Under the pieces are notes generated by a model. It was not told the origin of the DNA, did not search any database, and worked only from the letters and a program-made list of their open reading frames with translations. DNA of 64,000 nt from positions 1 to 64,000 of the forward strand of contig NZ_OEQK01000006.1 in the NCBI RefSeq assembly GCF_900240405.1, given 5' to 3'. Both the position numbers and the translations under genes were made by a program. Shown piece by piece: positions 9,335 to 17,429 of the stretch (positions are counted from its first letter, which is position 1; every line of letters begins with the position of its first letter). The DNA comes from Salirhabdus sp. Marseille-P4669 (GTDB lineage Bacteria > Bacillota > Bacilli > Bacillales > Alkalibacillaceae).

Positions 9335-11236
9335 TTATTTACTTGCAGCTAGCTTGCTTAACGTTTTATCTTCATTACGAAGGTCTTCTATATTATATTT
9401 GCCTTCTATAAAAATTTGATGCCATTGCATAAAGACAAGAACAGTCCAGATTTTTCTGCTGTAATCCCCTTTTCCTTCACAATGGGCATGAAGTAAATCC
9501 AATACAACGTTTTTATGAATTAAATGATCTGTTTCACTTTCTTTAATTAATTGCTTTGCCCAGTCATGCAATTCATTTTTTAACCAATGACGAATTGGAA
9601 CTGGGAAGCCAAGCTTTTTACGATTCAATACGTGATCAGGGACAATACCTTCTACCGCTTCACGCAAAATAGATTTTGTCGTTCCATTAGCTATTTTTAA
9701 AGAGACTGGCAATTCGCTTGCTACACGGAACACTTCTTTATCTAAAAATGGTACACGAAGCTCCAACGAATGAGCCATTGTCATTTTATCCGCTTTTAAC
9801 AAAATATCCCCACGTAACCAAGTATGAATATCCACATATTGCATTTGATTCACAAGTGGTTCGTTTTTTACATTCTCATATAGAGGATTCGTAATCTTGT
9901 TATACGGGAAAGCTCCATTAAATGGTTTTAACAAGGAACGCTTTTCCTCCATTTCAAACATTTTAGCATTACCAATATAACGCTCGCTTAATGGTGTTGT
10001 ACCCCGTTCTAAAAAGCTCTTTCCTTTGACTCCTTCAGGAAGTATTTGTGCAACTCTTCTTAGCAATCCTAAAGCAGGAGAAGGGATTGAGTGAAATACT
10101 TTTAAGGATTCTGGCTCACGATAGATGTTATAGCCACCAAACAACTCATCCGATCCTTCTCCTGAAAGCACAACGGTAACATGCTTGCTTGCTTCTCTTG
10201 CAACAAAATACAAAGGTACACAGGCTGGATCTGCTAATGGGTCGTCCATATGCCACATGATTTTTGGTAGCTTTTCAATATATTCTTCTGGAGTAATCAC
10301 ATAGGAGATATTCTCCACTCCTAATTTATCAGCAGTTTCCTTCGCAACATCAATTTCAGAAAATCCTTCACGCTCAAATCCTACGGAAAAGGTTTTTATT
10401 TGTGGGTTAAATTGTTTTGCTATGGCTACGATTATAGATGAATCGATACCACCAGACAAAAAGGAACCAACTGGAACGTCACTTCGCATATGAACCTTAA
10501 CCGAATCCATTAATACATCTTGAATGCGTTTTTTCCAATCGGATTTTTCCATGATTAGTGGATTAAATTGTGCATGGAAATATCGATGTATTTCCAGCTC
10601 CGCTCCTGGTTTTTGAACAAAGTAATGACCGGGCTCCATTTTTTTTATGCCTTCTGTTAACGTAAATGGTTCTGGAACATATTGAAAGCTTAAATAATGA
10701 TGCAATGCTTCAACATCTACAACTTCTTCATCTAATGCCAAACTTAAGCTTTTCTTTTCACTTGCAAAATAGGTTTTTCCCTCAACATTCGCATAGTACA
10801 ACGGTTTAATTCCAAAATGATCTCTTGCACCATATAACGTCTCTTCTTCTTTATCCCAAATTAAAATGGCAAACATACCACGTAATTGTTCAAACGCTTT
10901 TTCGCGATACTTGTGGAACATTGCTAAAATAACCTCTGTATCGGAATCTGTCGCAAACTGAAAATCATCTTTTAAAAGCTCATTTTTAAGCTCTAAATAA
11001 TTATAAATTTCTCCATTAAAAATAATCCAATACCGTTCATTTTGGTATGGTAACGGTTGTTGTCCACTCTCAATATCGATAATACTTAATCTTCTAAAAC
11101 CAAAAGATATATATTCATTATGGTAATAACCTTCATCATCTGGTCCACGATGGGTAATGACATTGTTTTGCTTTTCAAAATGCTGTTTATTAACATCTTC
11201 ACTGTTATGTCTTATTAAGCCGATAAAACCGCACAT
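9335..11236 (-). CDS. asnB: asparagine synthase (glutamine-hydrolysing)
   Basis: A 633-aa enzyme making Asn from Asp, Gln and ATP. The N-terminal Ntn glutaminase starts MCGFIG, so Cys2 becomes the nucleophile after Met removal. HRGPDDEG, FNGEIYNY and DSDTEV follow. The synthetase domain has the pyrophosphatase loop SGGIDSS. The frame is open upstream to 11266, but the start at 11236 is fixed by the Cys2 requirement and a GAGG RBS. Length matches B. subtilis AsnB (632 aa). Confidence 0.96.
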   Translation of the reverse strand: MCGFIGLIRHNSEDVNKQHFEKQNNVITHRGPDDEGYYHNEYISFGFRRLSIIDIESGQQPLPYQNERYWIIFNGEIYNYLELKNELLKDDFQFATDSDTEVILAMFHKYREKAFEQLRGMFAILIWDKEEETLYGARDHFGIKPLYYANVEGKTYFASEKKSLSLALDEEVVDVEALHHYLSFQYVPEPFTLTEGIKKMEPGHYFVQKPGAELEIHRYFHAQFNPLIMEKSDWKKRIQDVLMDSVKVHMRSDVPVGSFLSGGIDSSIIVAIAKQFNPQIKTFSVGFEREGFSEIDVAKETADKLGVENISYVITPEEYIEKLPKIMWHMDDPLADPACVPLYFVAREASKHVTVVLSGEGSDELFGGYNIYREPESLKVFHSIPSPALGLLRRVAQILPEGVKGKSFLERGTTPLSERYIGNAKMFEMEEKRSLLKPFNGAFPYNKITNPLYENVKNEPLVNQMQYVDIHTWLRGDILLKADKMTMAHSLELRVPFLDKEVFRVASELPVSLKIANGTTKSILREAVEGIVPDHVLNRKKLGFPVPIRHWLKNELHDWAKQLIKESETDHLIHKNVVLDLLHAHCEGKGDYSRKIWTVLVFMQWHQIFIEGKYNIEDLRNEDKTLSKLAASK

Positions 11237-11281
11237 GTTTGTTATGTCCTCACTTTCATGTTTCAAATACTTGCCAAATTG

Positions 11282-11309
11282 AGTATATCATAAATTATTT
11301 AGACAATAC
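11282..11309 (-). promoter_or_regulatory. asnB promoter (extended -10)
   Basis: Minus-strand TGATATACT gives an extended -10 (TATACT, 11287-11282), with a weak GTATTG -35 at 16 nt. Confidence 0.5.
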
Positions 11310-11338
11310 GATATACATTCGTTTAGAAAAGAAAATAA

Positions 11339-11371
11339 AAGGGCGTAACTCGTTAGTAGGAGTTAGCCCTT
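11339..11371 (-). terminator. metK terminator
   Basis: AAGGGC-TAACTC pairs with GAGTTA-GCCCTT (one bulged C), followed on the minus strand by TTTATTTTC. Confidence 0.85.
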
Positions 11372-11388
11372 CATTTAAACTTTATTTT

Positions 11389-12585
11389 TTACTGTACATG
11401 ACTTTTTAATTCGTCCATTTTGTCTGTTTTCTCCCAAGGGAAATCAGCATCTGTGCGTCCAAAATGACCATATGCAGCAGTATTTTGATAGATTGGACGT
11501 CGTAAATCCAACATTTTAATAATTCCTGCCGGACGTAAATCAAATGTATTGCGAATCGCTTCAACAAGCTTATCTTCAGGCGCCTTACCAGTTCCAAAAG
11601 TATTTACAGAAATGGATACTGGCTGCGCAACCCCAATAGCATAAGCAAGCTGTACTTCACAGGATTCAGCTAAGCCCGCTGCTACAATATTTTTGGCAAC
11701 ATAACGAGCGGCATAGGCAGCGGAACGGTCTACTTTTGTAGGATCCTTCCCACTGAACGCACCACCCCCATGACGTGCATAACCTCCGTACGTATCAACG
11801 ATAATCTTACGGCCTGTTAAACCAGCATCTCCTTGTGGTCCACCAATAACAAATCGACCTGTAGGATTTATAAAATACTTTGTTTCCTCATCCAGTAATT
11901 CTCTTGGAACTACTTCATTAATGACATGTTTTTTCAAATCCTCATTAATTTGTTTTAATGTAACTTCTGGAGAATGTTGAGTTGAAATGACGATTGTATC
12001 AATACGTACCGGTTTATCATTTTCATCATATTCTACCGTTACCTGAGTTTTACCATCAGGACGCAAATATTCTAATGTACCATCTTTCCGTACATCTGTT
12101 AGTCGCTTAGCTAACTTATGAGCAAGAGAAATTGGTAAAGGCATTAGTTCTTTCGTTTCATTTGTGGCAAATCCAAACATTAAGCCTTGGTCTCCTGCAC
12201 CAATCGATTCAATTTCTTTATCGGACATTTGCCCTTCACGTGCTTCCAATGCTTCGTTTACACCTTGAGCAATATCTGGTGATTGTTCATCAATCGCAGT
12301 AAGTACCGCACAGGTTTCCGCATCAAACCCATACTTTGCTCTTGTATATCCTATATTTTTCACAGTTTGTCGTACAATTGTTGGAATATCAACATATGTT
12401 GAAGTTGTTATCTCTCCAGATACTAATACGAGTCCTGTCGTAACTGTTGTTTCACAAGCTACTCGAGCATTCGGGTCTTTAGATAAAATTTCATCTAATA
12501 TGGCATCAGAAATCTGGTCACAAATTTTATCAGGATGACCTTCTGTTACTGATTCTGAAGTAAATAGCCGACGCTTAACAGCCAT
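11389..12585 (-). CDS. metK: S-adenosylmethionine synthetase
   Basis: A 398-aa enzyme making SAM from Met and ATP. Signature segments: SVTEGHPDK near the N-terminus, [10 protein letters not shown] (the GAGDQG motif) and [16 protein letters not shown] (the P-loop-like motif). The start at 12585 (MAVKRRLF) has GGAGGAT 8 nt upstream; the frame is open further to 12642 without support. Its leader is structured but is not an S-box (see leader entry). Divergent from pckA, as in B. subtilis. Confidence 0.98.
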   Translation of the reverse strand: MAVKRRLFTSESVTEGHPDKICDQISDAILDEILSKDPNARVACETTVTTGLVLVSGEITTSTYVDIPTIVRQTVKNIGYTRAKYGFDAETCAVLTAIDEQSPDIAQGVNEALEAREGQMSDKEIESIGAGDQGLMFGFATNETKELMPLPISLAHKLAKRLTDVRKDGTLEYLRPDGKTQVTVEYDENDKPVRIDTIVISTQHSPEVTLKQINEDLKKHVINEVVPRELLDEETKYFINPTGRFVIGGPQGDAGLTGRKIIVDTYGGYARHGGGAFSGKDPTKVDRSAAYAARYVAKNIVAAGLAESCEVQLAYAIGVAQPVSISVNTFGTGKAPEDKLVEAIRNTFDLRPAGIIKMLDLRRPIYQNTAAYGHFGRTDADFPWEKTDKMDELKSHVQ

Positions 12586-12622
12586 TCTTCTGTATCCTCC
12601 TTTATCATAAACCACAATAGTT

Positions 12623-12727
12623 AACGGAACACTAATTTGCATATTTAATGAAATATCCTATTAAAACGTAAGTGAAATTGATTGGGCGAACCCTAATTCC
12701 TACTTATGTTATCAGATTTTCCGTTCG
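12623..12727 (-). promoter_or_regulatory. structured 5' leader of metK, not an S-box
   Basis: Read as RNA on the minus strand: P1 is AACGGAA (12725-12719) with TTCCGTT (12629-12623). P2 is AACATAAGT (12710-12702) with ACTTACGTT (12673-12665), and inside it is a hairpin ATTAGGG-TTCG-CCCAAT. P3 is ATATTT-CATT-AAATAT (12656-12641). Together they make a three-way junction that begins at the predicted transcript start and ends about 25 nt before the metK RBS. Pairings are read by eye; regulation is inferred only. Confidence 0.5.
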
Positions 12728-12733
12728 CGAATT

Positions 12734-12762
12734 ATCATAACGTTATCGGAAAAGATTGTCAA
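12734..12762 (-). promoter_or_regulatory. metK promoter
   Basis: TTGACA (12762-12757), 17-nt spacer, TATGAT (12739-12734); predicted start near 12727. Confidence 0.88.
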
Positions 12763-12977
12763 TAAAGTGAAACTTATACTAGAATCTCTTTTTTCACCAA
12801 ATCCAACTGACTATGGAATCAGTAACTGTTTATGTCTTAACTCGTCACCTTTGTCCATCTTATGAGTATACCTATATTAAAAACCTTCCCTCTATGTAGT
12901 CTTACTATTCAATTTCAGATGGGTTAAGCCCAATTATTACAATTGGAAATTATTTATGAAATTTTATGAAATTAGTA

Positions 12978-13005
12978 TGGACTATTGAATATAATGTGTT
13001 ATACT
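12978..13005 (+). promoter_or_regulatory. pckA promoter with CcpN-like operator
   Basis: TGGACT (12978-12983), 16-nt spacer, TATACT (13000-13005). The 11-mer TGTGTTATACT at 12995-13005, overlapping the -10 box, fits the CcpN operator pattern as I remember it (TRTGHYATAYW). CcpN represses pckA and gapB on glycolytic carbon in B. subtilis. A 15-bp palindrome TTTGTA-TTA-TACAAA follows at 13023-13037. Between 12763 and 12977 I see nothing definite. Confidence 0.6.
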
Positions 13006-13047
13006 AATAGACAAATTGAAGGTTTGTATTATACAAAGTTTTGAAGA

Positions 13048-13110
13048 ACAAATAGATGTTTGAGCGGAATATAATTATACCACAACTTATGTTAACTTCT
13101 ATCTATTTGT
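13048..13110 (+). promoter_or_regulatory. long inverted repeat in the pckA leader
   Basis: ACAAATAGAT (13048-13057) and ATCTATTTGT (13101-13110) are a perfect 10-bp inverted repeat within the untranslated leader, enclosing 43 nt. The right arm ends 10 nt before the GGAG at 13121. It may shape translation or mRNA stability; there is no T-run, so it is not a terminator. Confidence 0.5.
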
Positions 13111-13141
13111 ATAATAATTCGGAGTAAAAGGATGGTATGTC

Positions 13142-14737
13142 ATGACCAATTTTTTAAACGTTCGCGAAAGTTTGCTTGATGTTAGCTCATTAGAAAATTT
13201 ACAACAAAATCTTTCGACACCAGCATTGGTTGAAAAAGTTTTATCTCGCCAAGAAGGTCAACTTGTAGCAAATGGAGCTATTCAAGCAAACACTGGAAAA
13301 TATACTGGGAGATCCCCGAAGGATAAATTTATTGTTAAGGATGATACAACCGCAAACAAAGTAGATTGGGGAAATGTTAACCAACCGATTTCCAGAGATG
13401 TATTCTTGAACCTTTATAAGAAAGTAATGACTTTTTTAAAAAATAAGGATGAAGTATTTTCATTTCAAGGCTTTGCTGGAGCAGATAAAAATTTCCGCCT
13501 TCCTATTCAAGTTGTGACGGAGTATGCATGGCATAATTTATTTGCTAGTCAATTATTCATCCAGCCTACAGAGGAGGAGCTACAAAGTCATCATCCACAG
13601 TTTACACTTATTTCAGCTCCTAATTTTAAGGCAGATCCAGCCGTAGATGGAACCAATTCCGAAACGTTTATTATCGTTTCATTTGAGCATAAAGTCGTAT
13701 TAATTGGTGGTACAGAATATGCGGGAGAAATTAAGAAGTCTATTTTTTCTGTTATGAATTATTTGTTACCAGAATCAGGGGTACTACCGATGCATTGTTC
13801 TGCTAATGTTGGGATAGAAGGGGATGTTGGTTTATTTTTTGGCTTATCTGGCACTGGTAAAACAACACTTTCTGCAGATCCAAATCGTAGTTTAATTGGT
13901 GATGATGAACATGCTTGGTCAAACAATGGTGTGTTTAATATTGAAGGCGGATGCTATGCGAAGTGTGTAAATCTATCACAGGAAAAAGAACCCCAAATAT
14001 ATAACGCGATTCGATTCGGCTCCGTTTTAGAAAATGTCGTTATTGATGAACAAACAAGAATGGCCGATTACGACGACACGACATTAACCGAAAATACGCG
14101 TGCAGCCTATTCAATAGCTAATATCGATAATGTCATTTTACCTAGTATTGCGGGGCATCCTAGAACAATCATTTTCCTAACTGCGGATGCATTTGGTGTT
14201 TTGCCACCTATTAGCAAGCTAACAAAAGAGCAGGCTATGTATCACTTTTTAAGTGGATACACGAGTAAGGTTGCCGGGACAGAGCGAGGGATTACAGAGC
14301 CAGAAGCTACATTCTCCGCATGCTTTGGAGCGCCATTTTTACCATTGCCTGCAGCTAAATATGCTGAAATGCTTGGAGAAAAGATAGATCAATTTGAAGT
14401 GAATGTATTTCTAGTGAATACCGGATGGACTGGTGGACCATACGGAACAGGAAATCGAATGGAGTTAGCTCATACACGAACGATGGTTCATGCAGCATTA
14501 GAAGGAGAACTAAATAAAACCGAGTATGTGAAGGATCCTATTTTTGGTCTTTCCATTCCTGTCCATTGCCCAGGAGTTCCAAGTAAAGTATTACTACCTT
14601 GGAAAACGTGGGAAAGTGAAACAGAATACACGGATAAAGCACAAGAGCTAGCGATGAAATTCCATGATAATTTTGCGAAGTTTCATAATGTCTCTACAAG
14701 TATTGCAAACGCTGGTCCACTGTATCATCGTTACTAA
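13142..14737 (+). CDS. pckA: phosphoenolpyruvate carboxykinase (ATP)
   Basis: A 531-aa gluconeogenic enzyme converting oxaloacetate and ATP to PEP and CO2. Motifs: RSPKDKFIV (about 57-65), the kinase-1a P-loop GLSGTGKT (234-241), the metal-binding kinase-2 region LIGDDEHAW, and TGWTGG with the following RM near 430-440. Length is typical of the family (B. subtilis 527). AAAGGATG is the RBS. It has its own promoter and terminator. Confidence 0.98.
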   Translation: MTNFLNVRESLLDVSSLENLQQNLSTPALVEKVLSRQEGQLVANGAIQANTGKYTGRSPKDKFIVKDDTTANKVDWGNVNQPISRDVFLNLYKKVMTFLKNKDEVFSFQGFAGADKNFRLPIQVVTEYAWHNLFASQLFIQPTEEELQSHHPQFTLISAPNFKADPAVDGTNSETFIIVSFEHKVVLIGGTEYAGEIKKSIFSVMNYLLPESGVLPMHCSANVGIEGDVGLFFGLSGTGKTTLSADPNRSLIGDDEHAWSNNGVFNIEGGCYAKCVNLSQEKEPQIYNAIRFGSVLENVVIDEQTRMADYDDTTLTENTRAAYSIANIDNVILPSIAGHPRTIIFLTADAFGVLPPISKLTKEQAMYHFLSGYTSKVAGTERGITEPEATFSACFGAPFLPLPAAKYAEMLGEKIDQFEVNVFLVNTGWTGGPYGTGNRMELAHTRTMVHAALEGELNKTEYVKDPIFGLSIPVHCPGVPSKVLLPWKTWESETEYTDKAQELAMKFHDNFAKFHNVSTSIANAGPLYHRY

Positions 14738-14775
14738 AAAATTGCTTCTCTCATATCTTTTATATATATTGTTGT

Positions 14776-14813
14776 GGCTATTCTTTCTAAATGGAAAGGA
14801 TAGCCTTTTTTTT
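14776..14813 (+). terminator. pckA terminator
   Basis: GGCTATTCTTTC pairs with GAAAGGATAGCC, followed by eight T (14806-14813). It overlaps the end of the convergent ytkD. Confidence 0.88.
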
Positions 14814-15294
14814 AACTCTCCAAAAGAATCTTTTCTTTCGAGATATACTGTAAGCAATTAGGTAATACACCATCTTTCATCATAAAACTAAAAGAAGGAT
14901 TGTTCGTAATATTTTTGGGGAGGGTATCCAGTATTACCGGCCCTTCTGTTTCAAAGTAAGAGGGTTGATCGGTTAACTCAAGCACATGAGCAAAGTAAAC
15001 ATTTTTAATGACATTTCCACCTTTACCATCCACATAATACTGTCCAATGTAAGTTAACTCTTTAACCACACCGCCTGTTTCTTCCAACACTTCCCTTTTT
15101 GCAGCTTCTTCTGGAGTCTCTCCTTCCTCCACTTTTCCACCTGGAAACTCTAAGCCACGGTCCTTATGCTTTGTTAATAACCATTTACCAGCATAACGAG
15201 TAATAATCCAAACATGTTTTGGATTTATTGCAAATGGATTTCGTTCAAAAGACAATGTCACTTCATTATCGTAAAAATCATTAAATTTAAGCAT
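14812..15294 (-). CDS. ytkD: Nudix hydrolase, YtkD family
   Basis: A 160-aa protein with a full Nudix box at about 53-75 (G, five residues, E, seven residues, REVLEETGG). B. subtilis YtkD hydrolyses 8-oxo-dGTP and other nucleoside triphosphates and sits beside pckA, as here. The open frame extends to a GTG at 15312; I chose ATG 15294 because MLKFNDFY aligns with the known N-terminus, although its RBS is weak. It lies 41 nt behind the secreted-protein gene on the same strand. Confidence 0.88.
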   Translation of the reverse strand: MLKFNDFYDNEVTLSFERNPFAINPKHVWIITRYAGKWLLTKHKDRGLEFPGGKVEEGETPEEAAKREVLEETGGVVKELTYIGQYYVDGKGGNVIKNVYFAHVLELTDQPSYFETEGPVILDTLPKNITNNPSFSFMMKDGVLPNCLQYISKEKILLES

Positions 15295-15335
15295 TGCATT
15301 CACTACTTTCACTCTCTGAATACTAGAAGAATAGT

Positions 15336-15836
15336 TTAGTACTCATACGTTACATCATGCAAGATCCATCCTTGACTTTGCTTATAAACAAAGTCCATAT
15401 GAATTGTATAAGTACCATATAAGTCTGATGTGTTTGTTTGCGTTACTACTTTATGGTTGTCCGTTACAGCATCAACCGAATAGTCATTTGATTCAACAAA
15501 CCATGCAGGTGTTTCGGTTGGTACAATAAATAATTGGTTGTCATGTTCTCTATAATATAAATCCACCATTTTTTTTGCAAGTGAAAGGCTAGTATAAGGT
15601 GAAAAGCTTTCCACTAATTCATCCTTATTGCTGTAACTCAATACACGATAGGATTCATCTGTAGGTTGAACAAGATGGTTCATAACGTTTGTAGAAATGT
15701 CACTAATTGTTTCTTTTGTTAATGCCTCTTCAACCATTGCTACAACTGGTTCTTCGATTATAATACTTCCCGATAAATCTGAAATCGCTAACAACATCGA
15801 AATGCTAATGACAACAAAATTAATCTTAATCATCAT
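15336..15836 (-). CDS. secreted or anchored protein of unknown function
   Basis: A 166-aa protein with an N-terminal hydrophobic segment (about 3-20) resembling a signal peptide or anchor, without a clear cleavage site. The rest is soluble, with aromatic-rich beta-strand-like stretches (TYTIHMDFVYKQSQGWILHDVTYEY region) ending in a domain reminiscent of small secreted NTF2-like or DUF3993-type proteins. I do not recognise the family with confidence. GGGGAG lies about 10 nt before the ATG. It probably forms a two-gene unit with ytkD. Confidence 0.7.
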   Translation of the reverse strand: MMIKINFVVISISMLLAISDLSGSIIIEEPVVAMVEEALTKETISDISTNVMNHLVQPTDESYRVLSYSNKDELVESFSPYTSLSLAKKMVDLYYREHDNQLFIVPTETPAWFVESNDYSVDAVTDNHKVVTQTNTSDLYGTYTIHMDFVYKQSQGWILHDVTYEY

Positions 15837-15946
15837 AGATAAAACGCTCCCCGAAACAAGTCTTTATTCTATCTTTATGCAATAGCATTCAATCTATTTC
15901 TACTTTTCCTAGTATTTTGTATTAATTTTATGGAGAGCATGGGTAA

Positions 15947-15972
15947 CCCCCTGTCCTTATTGGACAAGGGGG
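15947..15972 (-). terminator. strong GC hairpin after the 109-aa gene
   Basis: CCCCCTTGTCC and GGACAGGGGG pair with one bulge. There is no T-run, so termination would be weak; it could stabilise the mRNA 3' end. Confidence 0.4.
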
Positions 15973-15977
15973 CATCA

Positions 15978-16307
15978 TTAATTGTCTGGATTTTCTAAGA
16001 TTCCCATTGATTTAATATGACTTCTTGTTTTCTCATCACCAAGGTCATAAAGCTTTTGAAATACGTTGATCATCCCTTGGTCAAATTGGTCATTGGAAGC
16101 ATCATTATGATATTCCATTATTGGTACATGTGCACGTAAGAACGTTAAATTATCCGCATCATACATTTCATCAAATAATTCCCTGAGCTCTATGATTTCA
16201 TGTGGATTGGCATATATAACAAAATCATCATTATTCTGAGCTTTTAATCGAGAAATTTCTTGCGTACCAATACTGACATAAAATCTCTCTTTACCTGTGT
16301 TTTCCAC
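15978..16307 (-). CDS. conserved small acidic protein, function unknown
   Basis: A 109-aa soluble, acidic protein (many Asp/Glu/Asn) without Cys pairs, signal or membrane segments. The N-terminal half reads ERFYVSIGTQEIS and the middle holds LRELFDEMYDADN. Related Bacillus proteins are sometimes labelled hydrolase, but no catalytic motif is visible. A purine-rich GGGGG stretch precedes the ATG. Confidence 0.72.
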   Translation of the reverse strand: MENTGKERFYVSIGTQEISRLKAQNNDDFVIYANPHEIIELRELFDEMYDADNLTFLRAHVPIMEYHNDASNDQFDQGMINVFQKLYDLGDEKTRSHIKSMGILENPDN

Positions 16308-16409
16308 GTTCCAAACCCCCTCATTATAACGGTACCTTTATGCATTTAGAATAACCTAAAATGGTTAATTTATGAGAGCGATAGGAAGTAAACATACACA
16401 TTATGTAAA

Positions 16410-16446
16410 AAGGGAAAGAATCGAGACATACTCGAATCTTCCCCTT
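16410..16446 (-). terminator. terminator of the siderophore ATPase gene
   Basis: A 16-bp stem with one mismatch (AAGGGGAAGATTCGAG with CTCGATTCTTTCCCTT), followed by TTTTTAC on the minus strand. Confidence 0.88.
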
Positions 16447-17272
16447 ATTGAATACTGCTAGCCTTACTGATTTCTTCTTTAATTAAACAACGTCCTTTAC
16501 CATGAGGTATACACATAGGTGTCCCGAATAGTGGATCATAGGTAACATCACAGCTCATACGAAATACGTTTTTTACTAAGTCAATTGTAATAATATCTTC
16601 CGGTTTACCCTGTGCCCAAACGTTCTTATCTTTTAGTGCAACAATATGGTCTGCATAGCGACAAGCCAAATTAATATCATGCAATACCATAACAATTGTA
16701 CGATTATCTCTATTATTTAGTTCGAATAATAAGTCCAACACTTCAATTTGATGGGTTAAATCTAAGTAGGTCGTAGGTTCATCAAGTAAAATCATTTCAG
16801 TATCCTGGGCTAATGTCATGGCAATCCATGCACGTTGTCGTTGACCACCAGATAGAGAATCCACAAGACGATCCTTTAAATCAATCAAATTTGTGGCAGC
16901 TAATGCATCCTGTACCGCTTTGTCGTCTTCCTCAGACCAACGTTTTAAAAATCCTTGATATGGATAACGACCTAGGCGCACTAGTTGCTCCACAGTTAAT
17001 CCTTCTGGCGTAGTAGGACTTTGCGGTAAAATCGCCATTTCCTTTGCGACTTCCTTCGTTTTCATTTTCGCAATATCTTGACCGTCTAATACGACCTTCC
17101 CAGTTTTCGGCTCCAGAAGCCTTGCTAGAGAACGAAGTAATGTAGATTTTCCACAACCATTGCTCCCGATAAAGACGGTTACCTTTCCTTTTGGAATGGT
17201 TATATCTAATGAATCGATGATTATATCTTCGCCGTAACCTAACGTTAACTCCTTGGCCATCAAGGATTCCAT
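16445..17272 (-). CDS. yusV: iron-siderophore ABC transporter ATP-binding protein, YusV/FhuC type
   Basis: A 275-aa ABC ATPase of the FecE/FhuC family: Walker A GSNGCGKST (36-44), Q-loop ILPQ, signature LSGGQRQR, Walker B MILLDEP and the H-loop VLHD. Overall it is very close to B. subtilis YusV, which energises several siderophore permeases (bacillibactin, schizokinen/arthrobactin) encoded elsewhere. No permease or binding protein is adjacent, which fits a shared ATPase. The start at 17272 follows GGAGAG by 6 nt; the frame is open further to 17329. A Fur box lies in the promoter. Confidence 0.92.
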   Translation of the reverse strand: MESLMAKELTLGYGEDIIIDSLDITIPKGKVTVFIGSNGCGKSTLLRSLARLLEPKTGKVVLDGQDIAKMKTKEVAKEMAILPQSPTTPEGLTVEQLVRLGRYPYQGFLKRWSEEDDKAVQDALAATNLIDLKDRLVDSLSGGQRQRAWIAMTLAQDTEMILLDEPTTYLDLTHQIEVLDLLFELNNRDNRTIVMVLHDINLACRYADHIVALKDKNVWAQGKPEDIITIDLVKNVFRMSCDVTYDPLFGTPMCIPHGKGRCLIKEEISKASSIQ

Positions 17273-17369
17273 TTTCATCTCTCCTTTAAGAGAAGTAAGA
17301 AAAGCGTGCGATAAACAATTTAAGAACACTCTCCGTTACCGTAACATATGATAATTCTTCTTACTATAT

Positions 17370-17398
17370 ACTTTAAATGAAAATGATTATCATTGCAA
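17370..17398 (-). promoter_or_regulatory. Fur box within the yusV promoter
   Basis: TGAAAATGATTATCA (17378-17392) matches the 7-1-7 Fur box TGATAATNATTATCA at 14 of 15 positions. On the minus strand TTGCAA (17398-17393) and TAAAGT (17375-17370) flank it with 17-nt spacing, so Fur-Fe would block RNA polymerase. This predicts iron repression. Confidence 0.85.
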
Positions 17399-17429
17399 TT
17401 GTTATATTTTCCATCTAATAGGTCCCTTT

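Noticed and set aside
12586-12720. S-box (SAM-I) riboswitch before metK
   Set aside because: Searched for the core segments of the aptamer on the minus strand; none is present.
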